The notes beneath the pieces were generated by a model. The model was given only the letters and a program-made list of their open reading frames with translations. It was not told the origin of the DNA and searched no databases. The translations under genes were made by a program, and so were the position numbers. Of a DNA stretch of 64,000 nucleotides, positions 33,830-42,044 are shown one piece after another. Source of the stretch: CAYUJH01 sp964394585 (lineage in GTDB: Bacteria; Bacteroidota; Bacteroidia; Cytophagales; Flammeovirgaceae); the NCBI GenBank assembly GCA_964394585.1, contig CAYMYI010000001.1, positions 62,001 through 126,000 on the forward strand. The letters are read 5' to 3'. The stretch's first letter is position 1. Every line of letters starts with the position of its first letter.

Positions 33830-35025
33830 CCGCCATCTGTCTATATTTCCAAGTACATCAGCCTTACCGGCTGCGTCATTTCTCATTTTTAGAACCTCCT
33901 ACACTACCGCAAGACTATACCGACGAAGCGCTCAACGAACGCATTGTCCGGCGCGTTGGGCAACGATGCTACTTGCCTAACAACCAACTGCTCCTACGGC
34001 TAGTGAAGCAATACGGAGAGCGCTTCAGAATTGCCTTTTCTATATCGGGCACGGCAATGGAACAGTTTGAACAATATGCCCCTGAAGTATTACAATCGTT
34101 CCAGAAGCTGGTAGATACTGGCAATGTGGAATTGCTCGCTGAAACCTCCCACCATTCGTTATCTTTTCTTTTTAATACAGAAGAATTTACTACGCAGATA
34201 CAATTACACCGCGAAAAAACACAAAAACTTTTCAACGTAACACCGTGCATCTTTAGAAATACTGAGCTGATTTATCGGGACGACTTGCCCGAAGCGCTAG
34301 CACCCTTTCGGTTCCGAGGAATTTTATGCGAAGGAGCCGATCAGTGGCTACAAGGCAAATCGCCCAATTTTGTCTACCAATCGAAACGCTCCCCACGCAT
34401 CCCGCTGCTATTGCGCAACTACCTCCTATCCGACGATATCGCCTTCCGATTTTCCGACACCTCGTGGAACGAATATCCTCTCACAGCAAAGGCATTTTCC
34501 CAAAAACTGAATGCGCAAGAATCTGCAGAGGTCATCAATCTTTTTATGGACTATGAAACGTTTGGAGAGCACCAGGCGGCTTCTACAGGTATTTTTAATT
34601 TTTTAGAAGAATTGCCAGAAGAAGTGCTGCAGTCGTCGAAGTACCAATTCTGTACCCCTTCTGACGTACTAAACCGCTTGGCACCCCTCAGAGTATATGA
34701 AGTGCCCCGCGCTACCTCTTGGGCCGACGAAGCTCGAGACGTTTCAGCATGGTTGGGCAATACGATGCAACGCGAATCTATTGAGCGGTTGTACCAAAAG
34801 TGGCACAAAGTCATGCACAAACGCGTGCCCCATCTCACAGAAGTATGGCGCAAATTGCAAACATCTGACCATTTTTATTATATGGCAACCAAAGCCCTCG
34901 CCGATGGAGACGTTCATCAATACTTTAGCCCTTTTGAAACTCCCTACGATGCTTACATTGCCTATCAGAATGTTTTACAGCACTTTGACCATTACCTCTC
35001 TCAGTATGGTTTTGAAAAAAATTAA
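33826..35025 (+). CDS. GH57-family alpha-amylase/glucan enzyme
   Basis: This 399-aa protein starts at the ATG of an ATGA overlap with the upstream glycosyltransferase; a longer frame starting upstream is rejected. It begins with AICLYFQVHQPYRLRHF, the GH57 HQP conserved region 1. Further landmarks are SISGTAMEQFEQYAP, ETSHHSLSFLF, FRNTELIYRD, GILCEGADQWL (Glu169, candidate nucleophile) and MDYETFGEHQ (Asp242, candidate acid/base). GH57 enzymes hydrolyse or transfer alpha-1,4 or alpha-1,6 glucan. Together with the GT next door this pair looks like a cytoplasmic glycogen or maltodextrin unit. Confidence 0.92.
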   Translation: MTAICLYFQVHQPYRLRHFSFLEPPTLPQDYTDEALNERIVRRVGQRCYLPNNQLLLRLVKQYGERFRIAFSISGTAMEQFEQYAPEVLQSFQKLVDTGNVELLAETSHHSLSFLFNTEEFTTQIQLHREKTQKLFNVTPCIFRNTELIYRDDLPEALAPFRFRGILCEGADQWLQGKSPNFVYQSKRSPRIPLLLRNYLLSDDIAFRFSDTSWNEYPLTAKAFSQKLNAQESAEVINLFMDYETFGEHQAASTGIFNFLEELPEEVLQSSKYQFCTPSDVLNRLAPLRVYEVPRATSWADEARDVSAWLGNTMQRESIERLYQKWHKVMHKRVPHLTEVWRKLQTSDHFYYMATKALADGDVHQYFSPFETPYDAYIAYQNVLQHFDHYLSQYGFEKN

Positions 35026-35194
35026 CCCTAAAAAATAGGTAGATGTACGTAATTAAACCTACTCGTTATTAGGGAGATTTCTATTAAGTTTGTAAAACTC
35101 TCAAAATAAGCCACTATCTTTTTTTGGAAGCTTACTGAACACTACTAGTAGATCCTATTCTGTCAACTATCTCAACTAATCGTACAAACTACTC

Positions 35195-38100
35195 ATGTTA
35201 TCTATCATCCGATGTATTATCACCTTTTTCTGCGTAGTTGCAGTAAGTGTAGCGCAGGCACAATACAACCATTGGACAAAACTGCAGTACAAAAAAGATA
35301 GAGGGCTTCCCAATAATCTTACGAAAACAATTGTGCAAGATAGCCTCGGATTTATATGGGTAGGAACCGATGCAGGTATTGCGCGTCTTGAAGGGATTAC
35401 GTTTGAGCCTTACCAAAAAGGACTGTCTAACCAGTACGTAAAATCACTTATAAAGCGAAAAAACGGCAGTTTAATCGCCATTACCGATATGGGAGTAGCT
35501 CGTGTAATGAGCCAGCTCGATACGGTACACATACACCCACTTATAGCTGGTACACTGCATCCTACCGATACGTCAGTATCGTTCCCTAAAAATGCCTACG
35601 AAGATAGCCAACAACGCCTCTGGATTGCCGAGCGATCCTCAGTGGTATTACTTAAAGACGACGGCAGCCTTAAACGCTATGAATTCGACGAACAGCACCG
35701 CACTTACGATTTCCTCAACTCATTCACATTTGCCGAAAGCGAACGCGGCGATTTATACGTAAGCTCGTTCCCCGGCTTTTTACTATGGTACAACCCCATT
35801 AGCGATGAGTTCCAAGAAGTTCCGCTGCCACAACCAGTCGGCGTAGCCTATCAGCTTATACATGTAAACAGTACACAATTTCTGTTGGCAGCTTCAGAAG
35901 CATTGTTTGAAATACGAGTGCGCAATGGCGAGTTAATTCGATGTAATCCACTGACAGAAGATGGATTTACACGGCTCACCAAAGTAAACGACCAATTACT
36001 ATATGGTGCTTCGCTCGGAGAAGGTATTTTCAAGATAAAACGCCAGCAGCAAGAGTACCAGGTTGAACGCACCATAGCCCCCGATGCTAGTATCTACCAT
36101 GCACTATATGCCGATGCAAACCACAATTTATGGGGCGCTACCGATAAAGGTATTTTCCTATATCCTCCTGCATTTTTTGGCAATTTTAAACCAAAGGAAC
36201 TTCCTTTTTACATTAATGCAATAGCCACCAGCACCAATGGCGATACGGTATTCATTGCCCAAGGAGAATCCATTTTTTTTGCACATGCAGACTCGCTCCG
36301 CTTATTGTACTCTAGCACTGAAGGAAATATTTTACAAATGATTCCCCAAAAAGAAGCTATTTGGATTGCCACTGCAAATGAAGAACTACTCAGGCTTTCA
36401 TACGAAGGGGAGGTACTAGGGCAATTAGATTTTTCAGCACAACAAGCAGTAATTCTTTCCATGGCAGAAGATGCACAAGGGAATCTTTGGTGTGTTCCTA
36501 CGAATTCTGAAGGTATCCTGAAAGTATCAGAACAACAAGAAATTCGGTACTACCACGAACAAGAAGATGGTACTAACCAGGTATTCAATGTAGTAGCAGT
36601 CTCATCAAAAAACCAAGTATATATCGGTGGTACATCCCCTTCGCATTATTTGTTGTTACACGAGCCCTCCACCAATACATTCCGCAATTTGAGCAGTCCA
36701 CTGCCTCCTTTGAAAGAGCCGGAAAACTTCCAGGTAAATGATATAGCGCTAACTCCTCAAGGTATTTACTTAGGAACTAACGAAGGCCTGCTCCGCTACG
36801 AAAAAGACAGTACAAAACGAGTCTACCTAGGCGCTTTCAGCTACGAAAACATCAAAGCGTTAACCGTAGACCGCGCAGGAAATTTATGGCTAGGAACCGG
36901 CTTAGGTGTCATTAAATTTACCGGGGAACATTACGTCCATTTTAACGATAAAAATGGACTTATCTCAGAAGATATTACCACAAATGCCATGCTAGTAGAT
37001 GGGAAAAATAACTTATGGATTGGGACATCTTCGGGAGTAGTAATTGCCGATGAACTTACACAATACGACATTACCCATATACCCATAGTTCGTACACTTG
37101 GCAACGACGGGCAAGTCCTCGATACTAAACAATTTAGTTTTGAGCTAACCAGCGGCACATATCTGCAAGAAGAAGTAGTGGTAATTCAATATCCGACCGA
37201 ACACTTACAATATCAGTTTAGGCTCATCAGCGATGATAGAACAGATGCAGAGTGGTCGCTTCCCTCGCGCGAACCTACCTACTTCATCCCTAAACTTCCG
37301 AGAGGCAACTACGTGCTGGAAGCTCGTGCTCGCCAACAAGGCAACTACATTTGGAGCGACTCCGTCAAAATGCGTTTGCAAGTATCGCCTCCATGGTATC
37401 AGACTTGGTGGGCAATTGTTGGCTATGTAGCCGGTATGATTTTATTAATTTGGGCAGCCGTGAAATGGTATACACAGCGGTTGGTTCGCGAAAAAGAAAA
37501 ACTCGAAGGCATTATTTCCAAACGTACGCAGGAAATTGTATCGCAAAAAGAGATTATCGAAAAAACCAACGAAGAAGTTACCTCTAGTATTAATTACGCT
37601 AAGCGGATGCAGTTGGCATCGTTGCCTACCCTTGCCGAAATGCAAGAAGTATTTAAGGATATTTTTGTGTTCTACCGCCCTCGCGATATTGTCAGTGGCG
37701 ATTTTTACTGGTTCACTCGCAAAGGCGAACTTTCATTTCTAGCGGCTGCCGATTGTACTGGCCATGGTGTACCTGGGGCATTTATGTCGATTGCCGGGGG
37801 CACTATGCTAAAAAACGCTGTAGAATTCAAAGGACTTACCGACCCTGCCGATATACTGAAAGATGTTCACTTAAATATCCGCAGTTCGTTTAAACAAGAC
37901 GAAACTCAAAACCGCGACGGTATGGATGTAGCCTTGTGCGTAATCGATCACCAACAGAAAACCCTCCATTTTGCCGGAGCGCAAAACTATCTTTTATATA
38001 TCCAGAATGGAAAAATGGAACGTGTTCGGGGCGATCGCCAACCGGTTGGAGGGCAGCAACGTGAAAAAGACCGCGTCTTCCACACTAAAAGTATCGATAT

Positions 38101-38332
38101 TTCTAGCCCAACTACTTTCTATATCTTCTCAGATGGATACCAAGACCAATTTGGAGGACCTGAAGAAAAGAAGTTCATGGCGCATCGCTTGCGAAAAATA
38201 CTGCAAGATATCCACCAAAAGCCTATGAAAGACCAACAAACCATGCTCAACGAAGTGATGGAAGCATGGATTACCGAATCGGAACAGCAGCGCCAAACCG
38301 ATGATATGCTCATCGTAGGCGTGAAGGTATAA
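35195..38332 (+). CDS. periplasmic beta-propeller sensor with PP2C-type (SpoIIE) phosphatase output
   Basis: This 1045-aa protein has a signal peptide (leader CIITFFCVVAVSVAQAQ), then a two-component-regulator propeller with many GLPNN/GFIWVGTD/LWLGTGLGVIKF-type blades to about residue 640, a Y_Y_Y-like domain (about 655-730), a TM helix (about 737-760), a coiled-coil (LEGIISKRTQEIVSQKEIIE) and a SpoIIE phosphatase (about 800-1045). The PP2C metal-ligand motifs are present: GDFYWF, AADCTGHGVPGAFMSI, MDVALCVID and FSDGYQDQFGG. It presumably senses a periplasmic ligand and dephosphorylates a cytoplasmic anti-sigma-antagonist or similar target; no such partner is nearby. Confidence 0.92.
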   Translation: MLSIIRCIITFFCVVAVSVAQAQYNHWTKLQYKKDRGLPNNLTKTIVQDSLGFIWVGTDAGIARLEGITFEPYQKGLSNQYVKSLIKRKNGSLIAITDMGVARVMSQLDTVHIHPLIAGTLHPTDTSVSFPKNAYEDSQQRLWIAERSSVVLLKDDGSLKRYEFDEQHRTYDFLNSFTFAESERGDLYVSSFPGFLLWYNPISDEFQEVPLPQPVGVAYQLIHVNSTQFLLAASEALFEIRVRNGELIRCNPLTEDGFTRLTKVNDQLLYGASLGEGIFKIKRQQQEYQVERTIAPDASIYHALYADANHNLWGATDKGIFLYPPAFFGNFKPKELPFYINAIATSTNGDTVFIAQGESIFFAHADSLRLLYSSTEGNILQMIPQKEAIWIATANEELLRLSYEGEVLGQLDFSAQQAVILSMAEDAQGNLWCVPTNSEGILKVSEQQEIRYYHEQEDGTNQVFNVVAVSSKNQVYIGGTSPSHYLLLHEPSTNTFRNLSSPLPPLKEPENFQVNDIALTPQGIYLGTNEGLLRYEKDSTKRVYLGAFSYENIKALTVDRAGNLWLGTGLGVIKFTGEHYVHFNDKNGLISEDITTNAMLVDGKNNLWIGTSSGVVIADELTQYDITHIPIVRTLGNDGQVLDTKQFSFELTSGTYLQEEVVVIQYPTEHLQYQFRLISDDRTDAEWSLPSREPTYFIPKLPRGNYVLEARARQQGNYIWSDSVKMRLQVSPPWYQTWWAIVGYVAGMILLIWAAVKWYTQRLVREKEKLEGIISKRTQEIVSQKEIIEKTNEEVTSSINYAKRMQLASLPTLAEMQEVFKDIFVFYRPRDIVSGDFYWFTRKGELSFLAAADCTGHGVPGAFMSIAGGTMLKNAVEFKGLTDPADILKDVHLNIRSSFKQDETQNRDGMDVALCVIDHQQKTLHFAGAQNYLLYIQNGKMERVRGDRQPVGGQQREKDRVFHTKSIDISSPTTFYIFSDGYQDQFGGPEEKKFMAHRLRKILQDIHQKPMKDQQTMLNEVMEAWITESEQQRQTDDMLIVGVKV

Positions 38333-38398
38333 AAACGCTATCGCCTTGATTTTTAGCAATAACCTGCTTTTCTACCGCTTCCCTCCTACTTTTACACC

Positions 38399-39073
38399 GT
38401 GAAAACACTTGGAATCGAAATCGCCGGGCTGGTAGCCAAAGAAATTCAACTTGAGCTACGCCAACGCCAAATGCTCAATAGTATCTTGCTGTATGTGTTC
38501 AGTACAGTATTCGTTTGCTATTTGGCGTTCAACCAAAAAGCCATTGCCTTACAGCCAATCACTTGGAATACGCTCTTTTGGATTATCCAGCTATTTGTGG
38601 CAATTAGCGCAGTTTCGCGGAGTTTCGATCGAGAAAGCCGCGAGGAGTTTTATCTGTACTACTGCTTAGTAAGCCCCCAAGCTATTGTGATTGCAAAGAT
38701 GGTATACAACGCCCTTATACTCATGGTTACTGCTCTGGTAGCACTGTTGGTGTATAGTATTGTATTAGGTAACCCTGTGCAAGACCCCCTACTGTTCTTG
38801 CTTGCTGTAATTATGGGTGCCAGTGGCTTTGCCGCTTGCCTCACCATGATTGCCGCCATTGCATCAAAAACCAATAATACGGCAACCCTCACTGCTATTT
38901 TGGGGTTTCCCGTCGTCATCCCTATCATCATCATGTTGGTGAAGGTCTCGCGCAATGCTACCGATGGCCTCGCCCGAAGCGTAAGTTACGACGAACTTGC
39001 CATCATTTTAGCCATCGACGCCATCGTACTCACCATTTCTTATATTTTGTTTCCGTACCTTTGGCGTAGCTAA
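38399..39073 (+). CDS. ccmB: heme exporter subunit CcmB
   Basis: This 224-aa membrane protein starts at GTG 38399 (KTLGIEIAGLVAKEIQLELRQRQML). It has the CcmB pattern: a charged N-terminal tail with the conserved Lys-Glu...Glu-Leu-Arg stretch and six TM helices, including YLAFNQ near helix 1 and FLLAVIMGASGFAACLTMIA. In system I cytochrome c maturation it is the membrane part of the ABC release factor that works with CcmA to free holo-CcmE. CcmA itself is not in this window. It is the first gene of a four-gene ccm cluster. Confidence 0.9.
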   Translation: MKTLGIEIAGLVAKEIQLELRQRQMLNSILLYVFSTVFVCYLAFNQKAIALQPITWNTLFWIIQLFVAISAVSRSFDRESREEFYLYYCLVSPQAIVIAKMVYNALILMVTALVALLVYSIVLGNPVQDPLLFLLAVIMGASGFAACLTMIAAIASKTNNTATLTAILGFPVVIPIIIMLVKVSRNATDGLARSVSYDELAIILAIDAIVLTISYILFPYLWRS

Positions 39074-39146
39074 ATTTAGCTGCTAAAAGCGCCGAAAACT
39101 TCTCGGTTGAAAGCGTGTTTTCTAAAAGAGAAAATTAGAAGTTGTT

Positions 39147-39812
39147 ATGCTAAAGAAAAATTGGTGGAAAATTGTAACAGTGCTCCTCATCTTTTACACC
39201 ATTATCGCAGGAATGATCCTCGAAGTACCCCGTCTAGCCATTTTAAACGAAACTATTCGCAATTTATATTTTCATGTTCCTATGTGGTTTGGAATGGTGT
39301 TGATGACCGGCACTTCTGCATTTTATGCCATTCGCCATCTGAAAAGCCAACAACTTATCGACGACATCCGCTCTGAAGAATTTGCCAAAGCCGGTGTTCT
39401 GTTTGGCGTATTGGGCATGCTTTCAGGCATGTTGTGGGCGCAGTTTACATGGGGCTCTTTTTGGAGTGGCGACCCCAAACAAAATGCCTCGGCAGTAGCG
39501 CTGATGATCTACTTCGGTTACTTCGTATTACGAGGCGCTTTTACCGACCGCCTACAACGTAGCCGCATCAGTGGGGTATATAACATTTTTGCTTATGCTT
39601 TGTACATTCCGCTGATTTTCATCTTGCCTCGCCTTACCGACTCTCTACATCCGGGCAATGGCGGCAACCCCGGTTTCAATGCGTACGACCTCGACTCCAA
39701 ACTTCGCACGGTGTTCTACCCTGCCGTTATCGGCTGGATTTTACTAGGGGTTTGGGTTACGCAGCTGCGCATCCGACTCAGCAAAATCGAACTCAAACTC
39801 GAAAACCGTTAA
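39147..39812 (+). CDS. ccmC: cytochrome c heme-handling protein CcmC (CcsA family)
   Basis: This 221-aa protein has six TM helices and the heme-handling features of CcmC: the periplasmic His in NLYFHVPMWFGM, a tryptophan-rich WWD-type loop (MLWAQFTWGSFWSGDPKQN) and a second His in LTDSLHPGN. It loads heme onto CcmE. The WWD-type loop reads WGSFWSGDPKQ, with Gly where many homologues have Trp. The start at ATG 39147 lies 73 bp downstream of ccmB. Length is typical. Confidence 0.9.
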   Translation: MLKKNWWKIVTVLLIFYTIIAGMILEVPRLAILNETIRNLYFHVPMWFGMVLMTGTSAFYAIRHLKSQQLIDDIRSEEFAKAGVLFGVLGMLSGMLWAQFTWGSFWSGDPKQNASAVALMIYFGYFVLRGAFTDRLQRSRISGVYNIFAYALYIPLIFILPRLTDSLHPGNGGNPGFNAYDLDSKLRTVFYPAVIGWILLGVWVTQLRIRLSKIELKLENR

Positions 39813-39841
39813 CCTACCTTCAACTTCTTTTTTGCAACATC

Positions 39842-40102
39842 ATGAAATTAAAACATATTCTTGTTTCGATAGCTCTTACGGCATCCCTACATTTATCAGC
39901 ATTTAGTCAAGATAAAGTACCCATCACAGAGCAAGATTACACCAACGATAAAATAGAAATGGCAGACCAACTGCGTTCCGATGGGAAAATATGGGTAGTA
40001 GTAGGGACCATTGCTGTGATAGTTGCCGGACTTTTTGTGTACTTAATTTTGTTAGAAAAAAAAGTTCGTAAAATTGAAAAGCTAACCGATTCTGAATTTT
40101 AA
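39842..40102 (+). CDS. ccmD: CcmD-like small membrane protein
   Basis: This 86-aa protein has a cleavable-looking leader (KLKHILVSIALTASLHLSAFSQ), a short acidic segment and a C-terminal TM helix (WVVVGTIAVIVAGLFVYLILLE) followed by a basic tail (KKVRKIEKL). The position, between ccmC and ccmE with gaps of 29 and 16 bp, and the size fit the Bacteroidota CcmD family, which helps release holo-CcmE. CcmD proteins are weakly conserved, so the call leans on context. A longer frame from 39752 overlaps ccmC and is not the start. Confidence 0.78.
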   Translation: MKLKHILVSIALTASLHLSAFSQDKVPITEQDYTNDKIEMADQLRSDGKIWVVVGTIAVIVAGLFVYLILLEKKVRKIEKLTDSEF

Positions 40103-40118
40103 TAAACCAAACGTTGCT

Positions 40119-40535
40119 ATGAAAACTTCTCATCTTTTTGGGCTCATTATTGTCGCAGTGGCCATTGCGGTAATCGTTTCAACAGCGGGCGATGCAAGCC
40201 AGTACGTAACCTTCACCGAAGCGATGGAACTTGCCGAAAGTGGCAATACGGCAAAAGTACACGTAGTAGGTGAACTCAAAAAAAGCCCTGCTAACGAGGT
40301 GGTGGGGATTGAATATAACCCTTCCAAGGATCCTAATTACCTTAGTTTTATTTTGGTAGACGACGATAAAAAAGAACACAAAGTAGTGTGTTACAATCCG
40401 CCTGCTTCCATGCAAGACTTCCACCGTTCCGAAAAAGTAGTGGTAATTGGCAGAGCGCGCGACGAACACTTTGTCGCTAGTGAAATTTTAATGAAGTGCC
40501 CTTCGAAGTACGAAGAAAAAGAATTGAAAATATAA
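40119..40535 (+). CDS. ccmE: cytochrome c maturation chaperone CcmE, Cys-type heme site
   Basis: This 138-aa protein has an N-terminal membrane anchor (LFGLIIVAVAIAVIVSTAG) and an OB-fold domain (YVTFTEAMELAESGNTAKVHVVGEL... VVVIGRARDEHFVASEILMKCPSKY). CcmE carries heme to apocytochromes by covalent attachment. In E. coli the attachment residue is a His in an HxxxY motif; here the aligned position is CPSKY, Cys127 and Tyr131, the CxxxY variant known from Desulfovibrio and archaeal systems. A strong terminator follows 21 bp later, and no CcmF, CcmG or CcmH gene follows in the window. Confidence 0.93.
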   Translation: MKTSHLFGLIIVAVAIAVIVSTAGDASQYVTFTEAMELAESGNTAKVHVVGELKKSPANEVVGIEYNPSKDPNYLSFILVDDDKKEHKVVCYNPPASMQDFHRSEKVVVIGRARDEHFVASEILMKCPSKYEEKELKI

Positions 40536-40556
40536 CCTGCCCTTGGCGATTGCCTA

Positions 40557-40597
40557 AAGCGCTACTTGTACTCTCCTTGGCAAGTAGCGTTTTTTTA
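40557..40597 (+). terminator. rho-independent terminator after ccmE
   Basis: Stem CGCTACTTG (40560-40568) with CAAGTAGCG (40581-40589) around a 12-nt loop, followed by eight T. It closes the ccm transcription unit. Confidence 0.88.
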
Positions 40598-40630
40598 TTG
40601 AATTTCTCTTCTATAAACTACTCGAAAACA

Positions 40631-40936
40631 ATGTTAATCCGAATTGTAAAAATGACGTTTCGCGAAGATGCCTGCGAAGCCTTTCTGGAAATGTTTCATG
40701 GAGTAAAGCAGCGCATCAGAGCATTTGAAGGCTGCCAGCACTTAGAACTACTTCGCGATACTCAACACCCCCACATTATGATGACTTACAGCCATTGGGA
40801 GAGTGAAAAAGCTCTGGAGCTTTACCGAAATTCCGAGCTATTTCAACAAACCTGGAAGCAAACTAAAACCTATTTTGCCGCAAAACCCGAAGCCTGGTCA
40901 ATGTACCAAGAGGCGTTGGTTAATGAAGCACCTTAA
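40631..40936 (+). CDS. antibiotic biosynthesis monooxygenase (ABM) domain protein
   Basis: This 101-aa protein starts at ATG 40631, after the ccmE terminator; an upstream extension in the same frame would run through that terminator. It is one ABM unit: LIRIVKMTFREDACEAFLEMF, HGVKQRIRAFEGCQHLELLRD, and MMTYSHWESEKALELYRNSELFQQTW. ABM dimers are small ferredoxin-fold proteins, including heme-degrading IsdG-like enzymes and monooxygenases; the catalytic details here are undetermined. Its 3' end overlaps the convergent holA gene by 17 bp. Confidence 0.88.
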   Translation: MLIRIVKMTFREDACEAFLEMFHGVKQRIRAFEGCQHLELLRDTQHPHIMMTYSHWESEKALELYRNSELFQQTWKQTKTYFAAKPEAWSMYQEALVNEAP

Positions 40937-41945
40937 AGGCTAGCTCTTTCAAAATTTGTGCATCCGATGCTACACTTTCTATCCCTTTAAGTTGCGCATC
41001 GGCCCGTTGCAAATAATGGATTACTTGCAGCGTTTTGGAAAGTGGATAGTTTTTAGCGGCGGCGGCATATTCTTTCACAAAATATGGGTTTACTTTTAAA
41101 ACAGAAGCTAATTCTCGCTCGTTTTTGCCTCGTTGGCTATGCACCATCAGCACCTTGCTGAAATACCCGAATAAGGAAGCGACCACCACAATAGCGGGGT
41201 TGTTTTTGGGGTTAGCAGCAAAATAGTCTAAAATTTGGTAGGTTTTCAGAGCATTTCTACGCCCCAACGCATTTTGCAACTCAAATACATTGAATTCTTT
41301 GCTAATCCCTACGTAGTCGGAAACCATCGCATCGGTAATTTCAATCGTTTGGTTAGGGAAATTAATCAATATTTTTTCCACTGACTTGGCAATCCCCGAG
41401 AGGTTGTTGCCTACGTACTCTGCCAGTAACGATGCCGCCTTATTGGTAATATTATGCCCCAACGATTTGCAATATTGCCCTATCCATCCTGCAATTTGGT
41501 TATCGTACAGCTTTTTGGCTTCGAGCACCACTGCGTGTTTTTGTAAGGCTTTATACATTTCGGTTCGTGCATCGGGTTTTTTATGCTTGTAGCAAAATAC
41601 AAGCACGGTAGTTTCTACGGGGTTCTTCGCATAAGCTGTCAATTGCTCTTGCGCCTCTTTTTTGCGGAAATCGGCAAGATCTTGTGCCTCTTTCACCATC
41701 AGTACTTGCCGCTGCGCCATCATGGGGAAACGGCGCGCACTTTCTAACACCTGATGCATGGAAACGTCTTTGCCATACACAATCGTTTGATTGAAGCCTT
41801 TCTCGTGTTCGGGTAAAGCATGTTGTTCAATATACTCTGCTACCTGATCGATAAAAAAGGGTTCTTCTCCACATAAAAAATACAGGGGCGAAAACAGCCC
41901 TTCTTGCAAACTTTTTAAAATACCTTCAACAGAATTTGTTGCCAT
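40920..41945 (-). CDS. holA: DNA polymerase III delta subunit
   Basis: This 341-aa protein starts at ATG 41945 (ATNSVEGILKSLQEGLFSPLYFLCGEEPFFIDQV), the canonical delta N-terminus; the longer frame has 18 extra residues not like the family. Delta loads the beta clamp as part of the clamp-loader. The AAA-like core shows LYFLCGEEPFFID, the R/K-rich strand RQVLMVKEAQDL and TVLVFCYKHKKPDARTEMYKAL; the middle domain has SLLAEYVGNNLSGIAKSVEKIL and the collar part EFNVFELQNALGRRNALKTYQI. It converges with the ABM gene, overlapping by 17 bp. Confidence 0.93.
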   Translation of the reverse strand: MATNSVEGILKSLQEGLFSPLYFLCGEEPFFIDQVAEYIEQHALPEHEKGFNQTIVYGKDVSMHQVLESARRFPMMAQRQVLMVKEAQDLADFRKKEAQEQLTAYAKNPVETTVLVFCYKHKKPDARTEMYKALQKHAVVLEAKKLYDNQIAGWIGQYCKSLGHNITNKAASLLAEYVGNNLSGIAKSVEKILINFPNQTIEITDAMVSDYVGISKEFNVFELQNALGRRNALKTYQILDYFAANPKNNPAIVVVASLFGYFSKVLMVHSQRGKNERELASVLKVNPYFVKEYAAAAKNYPLSKTLQVIHYLQRADAQLKGIESVASDAQILKELAFKVLH

Positions 41946-42044
41946 ATGCCAATACGGTTCGTAAAATGATTTTGCTATGCGCAGATTAAACCATTCCAAA
42001 GTTCAGAAAGAAATGAGCAAAACCGAAGGTAACCGGTAAGGAAT

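Noticed and set aside
40496..40630. Upstream extension of the ABM gene
   Set aside because: It would run through the ccmE 3' end and its terminator; ATG 40631 fits the family N-terminus.
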